From NCBI GenBank assembly GCA_016806645.1, contig JACSYO010001856.1, positions 3,651,501-3,715,500 of the forward strand: a stretch of DNA of 64,000 nt. The letters are read 5' to 3'. Below, piece by piece: positions 58,101 through 64,000 of the stretch. Both the position numbers and the translations under genes were made by a program. This DNA is from Ophiodon elongatus (Eukaryota; Chordata; Actinopteri; Perciformes; Hexagrammidae). The notes under the pieces were generated by a model. The model had not been told where the DNA came from and did no database searches. It saw only the letters and a program-made list of their open reading frames with translations. The stretch's first letter is position 1, and every line of letters begins with the position of its first letter.

Positions 58101-59562
58101 GATATTATGACGTGTAAGTGTAACTCATATTATTAGGAGAGAGAATGGATCTATATCACAAACACATTATAGAAATGGGCATGTTTGGTGTCCCCATACT
58201 CATAGTGTCATCTCTCTATTACCCCTGGTTTACTGCTGCTGATTGTTCTGCTTTACATCTTGTATCTTTTACATTATATATAACTGGGTGACTCAGTGAA
58301 AGTCTCAGTGAAATGGAATATTTGAGCTGTGTACAGTTACAAGAGGGATGTTATTGAAATCTGGGGCCAAAAGCGGGCTTTGAAATTGGCAGGTACTGGC
58401 TTGGATAAGCACACTCAATACTTTGTTTTACAGGAAGAAAAGATGATTGCATTTTGATATAAAACTACAAAGAAATTGATTGTTTTGTAATTGTATTTTT
58501 GCAAACACTGCACAATATAAACGAATATGTAGACAGAAAAAAATCACAAGAAAGCCTTCGAAGGCTTCATGCCGAAACGGTTCAGTTTGTTTGTTGTTTA
58601 AGTCTCAAATGACTATGCCATTACAATAAAGTCACTTCAATTATTTAAAAGAGAGTGCCTTGAAGTTGATGGAGTGAAAAAAAGTTGTGTATGTGCATAG
58701 CACTTTCTGCTAACAAGCCCATAATGCAATGCATCACATTTAATAGATGCAAAAATTACTGTCATGCAACACTACACTTGATTCATAAGTGTTTCAAATC
58801 CCAATTTACTGCACTGCAGCGTATCTAATGAGTAAACAAGGGGGTGATTCCAGGCACAGCTATAAATTTTGTATGTTGACCTGCCTTTACAAGTGAAACA
58901 AACTCGGTTGGGGAGGATTCAATCGAGCTTTTTGAGAAGAGATCTAATCAGTAAAAACACATGGACAATAGCTCTGTAGGGGCTTAAAGAACAAATGTCT
59001 GCACATTAAGTCCAATGCTAACATTCAGTCAGACAGCAGAAACACAGGTAAGTGGAAGGAAAAGTAGATATATTTCCCATTACCCCATGAGTGCGCTAGG
59101 CTCGATAGTTTAACATAAATACACAGATCTATGGGCCTTTTTCACCAGCCATTTTGGCTTGTTATAGAAAGCAAAGCACATATGTACACTACCGGTCAAA
59201 AGTTTGGAGTCACCCGCCACAAAACCTTGATCCACTACAGCCTTGTTCCGCTCTCAGCCAGACTGCTAGGTACTTTATTTCTGTATTTGTCATGTATTTG
59301 TTATGCTTTTAGGTTGTAGAAAGTCCTCTTCACAAATATGTTATTTTGTATGAAAGGGTTTGTAAATAAAGTTGTGTTTTGTACATGGAGAACAAAATGC
59401 TGTACAAATGGTTTGACCAGACTGACAATTGAAAGGGCAGAAAGAGAAAAAGATCCCTCTTAGCAACAGTTGAATAAGAATAGAAGGAATCACCAGTCAT
59501 TGGTAAAATGAATTGGAAGCTTAGTGTCACAGTTCAGCTTCCATTTTCTCCTGCCATTCTAC

Positions 59563-60280
59563 GGCCCAATCTCAATCCCCACCCTTACGGACTCACGGAC
59601 TTTGAGGCGCGCTCCGGCGAAGTCCGTGAGGGTTTAGGGTCGTCCCATTGTCAAATCGTTGAGTGCTTGAGGGCTCTCTGGCAGACATTTTGAGCCCTTT
59701 ATGAACCCTTACCTTAAGTCAGCATGATATGCCGACTTTGCCCTAGGGAATTACCCACAATTCATAGCAATGTGGCGTTAAACACGCCGTTACCAATGGA
59801 AGCATGGAGCCGTAAACAAAGAAGAGGGCACATGGGTGTTCAGCCCGATAAATTACATTTACACAACAACATTAAATATTAAAGATTGGACATGAAAACA
59901 CATGAAATCATAGGAATGCAAGCAGAGATTATATATATTAAAGATATTTATTCATCAAACATTTCGTTTTGTTATTGAAGCTGTTTTGACAAAAACGAGT
60001 AAATATATTATTTTAATGACGTCTCATCTCGTGAGGAAAGAGTCTGGAAGACGTTCCAATCAGGGAGTAAAAAGTATAAAATAAATACCCACAATTGTAC
60101 ACAATATTCTTTTGACGTTGTCATGGTAACGTGGTATGTTGCAGCAAAGTGCTGTCCCATTCCTATTTACACCATTTCAAGCCCTTACAGGCTCTCACAC
60201 TCAACCACTTAACAGGTGACGTCAGTAAGTCCCTGAGGGTTCAGGGTTTGAGGGTTTAGGGGGGACATTGGGATTGGGCC
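59563..60280. mobile_element. Inverted-repeat DNA element, copy 1 (718 bp)
   Basis: Begins GGCCCAATCTCAATCCCCAC and ends ATTGGGATTGGGCC, so the termini are inverted (GGCCCAATCTCAAT against GGCCCAATCCCAAT). A subterminal hairpin has arms CTCACGGACTT and AAGTCCGTGAG. The right end carries GAGGGTTCAGGGTTTGAGGG. It has no coding capacity, so it is a MITE-like non-autonomous DNA transposon. Superfamily is unassigned because no clean target-site duplication is visible. Confidence 0.75.
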
Positions 60281-60298
60281 TTGCTCTCACTCACCTAG

Positions 60299-60415
60299 TC
60301 AGTTCATTCAGTGCACCTGTCTGTCACACCCACCTTATCAGCTCATTCAGTGCACCTGTTGGTCACACCCACCTCGTCAGCTCATTCAGTGCACCTGTTG
60401 GTCACACCCACCTCG
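60299..60415. repeat. 39-bp minisatellite, three units
   Basis: Three near-identical 39-bp units built on TCAGCTCATTCAGTGCACCT followed by GTTGGTCACACCCACCTCG. Units 2 and 3 are the most similar; a degenerate partial unit follows. Confidence 0.9.
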
Positions 60416-60546
60416 TCAGCTCTATCACTCTCACCTGTCCACTCTGCTGCACCTACTCCCTCCGGTATACAAGCCCCTGCTTCACACACATTCACTGCCA
60501 GATCGTTCTCCATGTTTTGCCAGACCTTCCCACACTTTTCCCCCGG

Positions 60547-60725
60547 CCTGTTTGGACCTCTCCACCCTTCCTCTGCCCCGGTACGACCATGCCTGTTTGG
60601 GCCTCTCCACCTTGCCTCTGCCCCGGTACGACCATGCCTGTTTGGGCCTCTCCACCTTGTCTCTGCCCCGGTACGACCTCCCCGTTTGGATTTCTTCACC
60701 TGGCCTCTGCCCCGGTAACGGCCAT
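60547..60725. repeat. 45-bp minisatellite, four units
   Basis: Units start at 60547, 60592, 60637 and 60682, based on CCTGTTTGGGCCTCTCCACC and CTCTGCCCCGGTACGACC. Units 2 and 3 are almost identical and unit 4 is diverged. Because 45 is divisible by three, several frames stay open on both strands and give spurious repetitive proteins. Confidence 0.92.
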
Positions 60726-60806
60726 ATTCTTCTGTTCCTCACCCCGAGATTCCTGCCGTCTTCCCTGACTGTTTCCTGTGGTGTGTTCAGCCTAAATAAA
60801 GCTTTG

Positions 60807-61504
60807 GGCCCAATCTCAATCTCCACCCTTACGGACTCACGGGCTTTGAGGTGCGCTCCCGTGAAGTCCGTGAGGGTTTAGGGTCGTCCCATTGTCAAAT
60901 CGTTGAGTGCTTGAGGGCTCTCTGACAGACATTTGAGCCCTTTATGAACCCTTACCTTAAGTCAGCATGATATGCCGACTTTGCCCAAGGGAATTACCCA
61001 CAATTCATAGCTAAACACGCCGTTACCAATGGAAGCATGGAGCCGTAAACAAAGAGGACGGCACATGGGTGTTCAGCCCGATAAATTACATTTACAACAA
61101 CATTAAGGATTAAAGATGGGACATGAAAACACATGAGATCACAGGAATGCAAGCAGAGATTATATATGTTAAAACTATTTATTCATTAAACATTTCGTTT
61201 TGTTATTGAAGCTGTTTTTGACAAACGAGTAAATATATTATTTTGATGAAATCTCATCTTGTGAGGAAAAGAGCCTGGAAGATGTTAAAATCAGGGAGTA
61301 TAAAATAAATACCCACAATCATACACAATATTTTTTTTACGTTGTCATGGTAACGTGGTGTGTTGCAGCAAAGTGCTGTCCCATTCCTATTTACATCATT
61401 TCAAGCCCTTACAGGCTCTCACACTCAACCACTTAATAGGTGACATCAGTAAGTCCCTGAGGGTTCAGGGTTTGAGGGTTTAGGGTGGAGATCGACATTG
61501 GGCC
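60807..61504. mobile_element. Inverted-repeat DNA element, copy 2 (698 bp)
   Basis: Same orientation as the copy at 59563-60280 and highly similar along its whole length, with small deletions (for example near GTGGCGTTAAA and AAAAAGTATAA of copy 1) and scattered substitutions. One arm of its subterminal hairpin carries a substitution (CTCACGGGCTT). The 14 nt following it (TTGCTCTCACTCAC) are identical to those following copy 1. Confidence 0.75.
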
Positions 61505-61778
61505 TTGCTCTCACTCACTATTCCGTCTCGTCGTATTGCGTCTGGGTCCTTATGGGTCATTTATGCAAATTCAAAAACTATTTTTGGGGAGAAATGGTAA
61601 CAGTATTCTCCCCTGGCATGTAACACTGTGGGGACTTTAACTAAACAAGTTGTATTCAAGTAATTCATCTTCTTTTGGGGCCAAAACTATTAAATAATAA
61701 ATCTAGTGTCTGTATTATACTCTTTTTGTCTCAAATAGTCATCATCAAGGTGACTCCAAACTTTTGACTGGTACTGTA

Positions 61779-64000
61779 TGTTGCGACCTGAAAAGAGGAG
61801 ATGACAATAAAGATGCAATGCCTAGTCTGAGGGCAGCTTCATTAAGTGTTATTTTCAGAACAAAATATTACAGAAAGTGCATTTTTGTTCCATTCTGAGG
61901 TTAACTTTCCAATTGAATTCTCTTCTTTCACAAGTAAACAGGTAAGTATTGTCATTTCTCACTTTTTCAATGAATCAATAAATAAACTTAAGTATCAAAC
62001 CGTGATGTATTGCAACTAAGCAAAACTACAGAGTCTTGTGATGGGATCACACCAGCCGCAAAGCCAATTTGGGCCATCGGCTCATGGCCCCTACCACCCT
62101 ACTTCAGGTGCGTAAAGTAGGGGGACCAATGGCCCCTTCATCCTCCCCTTGCTTGGCCCACACCTATCTTTGAATTTGACCTTCATTTTAATCTCAACTA
62201 TACGCCTGTAAAGTTTCATGACTGCTTCTTACACGCAGTGACAAAATCTGTCGACAGACAATAATATAGAAATATAAACACTGGGCAAAGTACTAAACTG
62301 CCGCTACAGTACATGTCTCCAACACCACATTTTGACATGATGACTCACACAAAGACTCACTGGGTGAAATCAACACCGGTATTGTTGTCGTGGCAGGTAA
62401 ATATTATGTATACCATTAGGAGACATTTACCTCTTCCATTGGTTTTATTTATTGTTCCTAATCACAGTGACTGAAGAAAACACACAAACACCTTAGCAAT
62501 TATTCATACACAGATGGTTAAATTTTATCACCCACATTAGCAACCTCATACTCTGTATGCGAGTGTCACTGAGCTAAACACGATCAAAATGCACACTATG
62601 TGTTGCACATTTGGCCACATGCCACTGAGGGAACAGAGTTTAGCTAGCTGTTTAATGGTACACCAATTAACGATCTATAAGTCAAAAATATTGCTGCCAC
62701 GTTCACAAAACAACTTAGCAAACGTTAGAAAGTTCAAGCGCATAAATACTTATTTTGTAACTAAAAAGGAGATTTCAATAAAGATGTTCGGACACGTTGC
62801 TTCCTCTCTGGCAACTTCGTTGATAACGAGGCATCGTGGCCGGCAGTTCCCCCTTCAGGCCTCTCCAGGCATGACTAATCAATCACAAGCGTCATCTCTC
62901 AAAAAACAGGTAGATAATAGATTGACCTATACGTAGCCTCAAACTTTTTCAAAGTTTTTAAACCTGTTAATCTATTTTCTTTACTTTGTTTCCATGTGAT
63001 TTTTTTTACATTTTGTAGTTATGACCTATTAATCAATGAGATCCCTTTTGTTCCTATGACCCATTTTATTTCTTATTGAATTTATATCAATGTTCAGCTT
63101 CGTGATAAAATAAATTCATGATGTAACAGTCCTATATATTGTTTACTTTATTTGCTCCGCTTTGTTGTCCTTGTCCCTAGCTTTTTTTCTGTGTACATCA
63201 AGAAGTAAACAAAAACTGACTAAAATTCTGATAACCCCTTTTCTTGTCATGTGTCAAATGAACCATAAGATAAACTAGCACTAAATTATTTACATGTATT
63301 TATATGAGCCAGCTTTATTATTTTTGTTTTCAAGTTCCTCATCCCCACCACTGCCTCTCTCGTCCACTTTACAGTCTACTCTCTTACTTTGTGAAATCGA
63401 CTAAACAACCAATTTCACTTCAAAGGATTTGGTTAATGAAGCTGTTTACCTTAATTTAAATAATCTGCACAAAGTAACAGACGTAAAACTGCAGATTTAT
63501 TTGGTACCACTATTGTCAGCTTTGACAAACAAGAACCCAATACAACAACAGTTTGAGTTTTCCCATGACGCTCCCCTGAGTGGGACCTGCACTTTTTCCT
63601 TGGGAGTGGAATGTGTCCCAGATCTCCATGTAGAGAATGAACAAGGCTTTTAACTTCCACTCAAAAATGCAAGAAATCTGCTAAGACTTTGTTTCTCCCC
63701 TGGGTCACATTTGCACATTTGTGGCAAATGAAAAACCATTTGCTGTGCGTTTCACTGTGCTCTGGAATGCAGCCCTAATGGTAATTAATTGATTCCTAGC
63801 CCTCTGTGGCAATTACTAGTTCTTGGGAGATATGAAAGAGACTGCTAACATGTTATGCATTAACAGCATAACCTTCATTTGGACACAAAGCAGACTGTGT
63901 GATGTTGGACCACTGGGACTGCTAATTTAAGGGAAAAAAATGTGTTGAGTTGTTATTACGGGCATTTTGGGCTTCATAATTCCATCTGCTAATGTCAAGA
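61779..64000. other. Non-coding flank with a possible retroelement tail
   Basis: AT-rich DNA. The part at about 62035-62285 is distinct (see separate entry). The 115-codon frame at 62589-62936 (plus) resembles nothing I know. No gene is supported. Confidence 0.65.
62035..62285 (+). repeat. Possible LINE/SINE 3' tail
   Basis: A moderately GC-rich block ending with GCCTGTAAAGTTTCATGACT, GACAAAATCTGTCGACAGAC and then AT-rich AATAATATAGAAATATAAAC. It resembles the 3' ends of retroelements seen repeatedly in fish genomes. Assignment is from pattern memory; no target-site duplication was identified. Confidence 0.3.

Larger units (their letters stand above)
40081..59184. other. Upstream intergenic DNA, gene-poor
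   Basis: Nineteen kb upstream of nkd1 without a recognisable exon. It contains a CpG-dense block (43310-43520), a purine-rich tract (44260-44420), two fragments that look like dispersed fish repeats (47440-47660, 54890-55190), two CTTTGATC motifs (55824-55831, 55967-55974), G-runs near 56202-56226 and a 16-bp palindrome at 58552-58567. The 150-codon frame at 48378-48830 (minus) and the frame at 52988-53227 match no family I know. Confidence 0.7.
60281..60806 (+). mobile_element. LTR-like segment between the two DNA-element copies
   Basis: GC-rich, pyrimidine-rich DNA with a GTATACAAGCCCCTGC promoter-like start at about 60464 and a terminal CCTAAATAAAGCTTTG containing AATAAA. Tandem CCTGTTTGG units lie between them. 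This layout resembles solo LTRs of fish Ty3/gypsy-type elements. No TG...CA termini or target duplications were established. The open frames here come from the 45-bp minisatellite. Confidence 0.4.
59185..61778. mobile_element. Tc1/mariner-like element with nested insertions
   Basis: Terminal inverted repeats of 29 nt: the left end at 59185-59213 starts TACACTACCGGTCAAAAGTT. The right end at 61750-61778 reads, in reverse complement, TACAGTACCAGTCAAAAGTT and ends in the same GTTTGGAGTCAC. They match at 27 of 29 positions. Both ends begin with TA, the Tc1/mariner target site. About 640 bp of its own sequence remain (59214-59562 and about 61505-61749). No transposase frame is present, so it is a non-autonomous or decayed copy, interrupted by about 1.9 kb of other elements. 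Confidence 0.8.

Noticed and set aside
59620..59640. Telomere-like TTTAGGG motifs in the inverted-repeat element
   Set aside because: Only isolated copies of GAGGGTTTAGGG, not a tandem telomeric array. Part of the element's ends.
60268..60826. Repetitive open frames on both strands (up to 166 codons)
   Set aside because: They arise from the 45-bp minisatellite, whose unit is a multiple of three, inside a mobile-element stack.
62589..62936. 115-codon plus-strand open frame
   Set aside because: No domain, no exon context and AT-rich composition. Likely chance.
1..64000. CRISPR arrays, bacterial operons, rRNA or tRNA genes
   Set aside because: No spaced direct-repeat array, no tRNA A/B-box pair and no rRNA-like sequence seen. 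The window is vertebrate DNA.

Overview
The window reads as vertebrate nuclear DNA, almost certainly from a teleost fish. It has GT-AG introns, long (CA)n/(TG)n microsatellites, a Tc1/mariner-type inverted-repeat element of the kind common in fish genomes, and one intron-split gene whose product matches the vertebrate Naked cuticle (NKD) family. There are no prokaryotic operons, rRNA or tRNA genes, CRISPR arrays or phage genes. Nearly all short open frames are chance frames in non-coding or microsatellite DNA.

The one protein-coding gene I can support is nkd1 (naked cuticle homolog 1, a Dishevelled-binding Wnt antagonist) on the minus strand. I rebuilt it from the sequence as 11 coding exons between 39737 (ATG) and 11183 (stop). 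All junctions are GT-AG and all phases agree. The total is 1,356 nt, or 451 codons plus stop. It includes a 28-nt microexon (13171-13198) without which the frame does not close. The protein has an N-myristoylation start (MGKLHSKH), an EF-hand (loop residues 142-153), the conserved motif LERRNHYLDLAGIENYTSRF and a histidine-rich C-terminus.

Layout: 1-6.9 kb is intergenic DNA with two notable inverted repeats. 6.9-11.18 kb is the 3' flank and possible long 3' UTR. 11.18-20.5 kb holds exons 11 to 4. 20.5-39.2 kb is one 18.7-kb intron (intron 3) with most of the microsatellites and several TCF/LEF-type CTTTGATC motifs. 39.2-39.74 kb holds exons 3 to 1. About 39.74-40.08 kb is a CpG-rich promoter with a canonical TCF/LEF site and a GC box, plus a short uORF overlapping the start codon. 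40.1-59.2 kb is gene-poor upstream DNA with probable dispersed-repeat fragments. 59.2-61.8 kb is a nested transposon stack: a Tc1/mariner-like element with 29-nt ends, invaded by two copies of a ~700-bp inverted-repeat element that bracket an LTR-like segment with two minisatellites. 61.8-64 kb is non-coding with a possible retroelement tail.

The promoter TCF motif, the intronic TCF motifs and the product's role in Wnt feedback fit the known behaviour of NKD1 as an inducible Wnt antagonist. The most unusual part of the gene is the 28-nt microexon followed by a 186-nt intron that is largely a (UG)n tract. Skipping this exon would truncate the protein at about 208 residues and keep the EF-hand but lose the C-terminal half.
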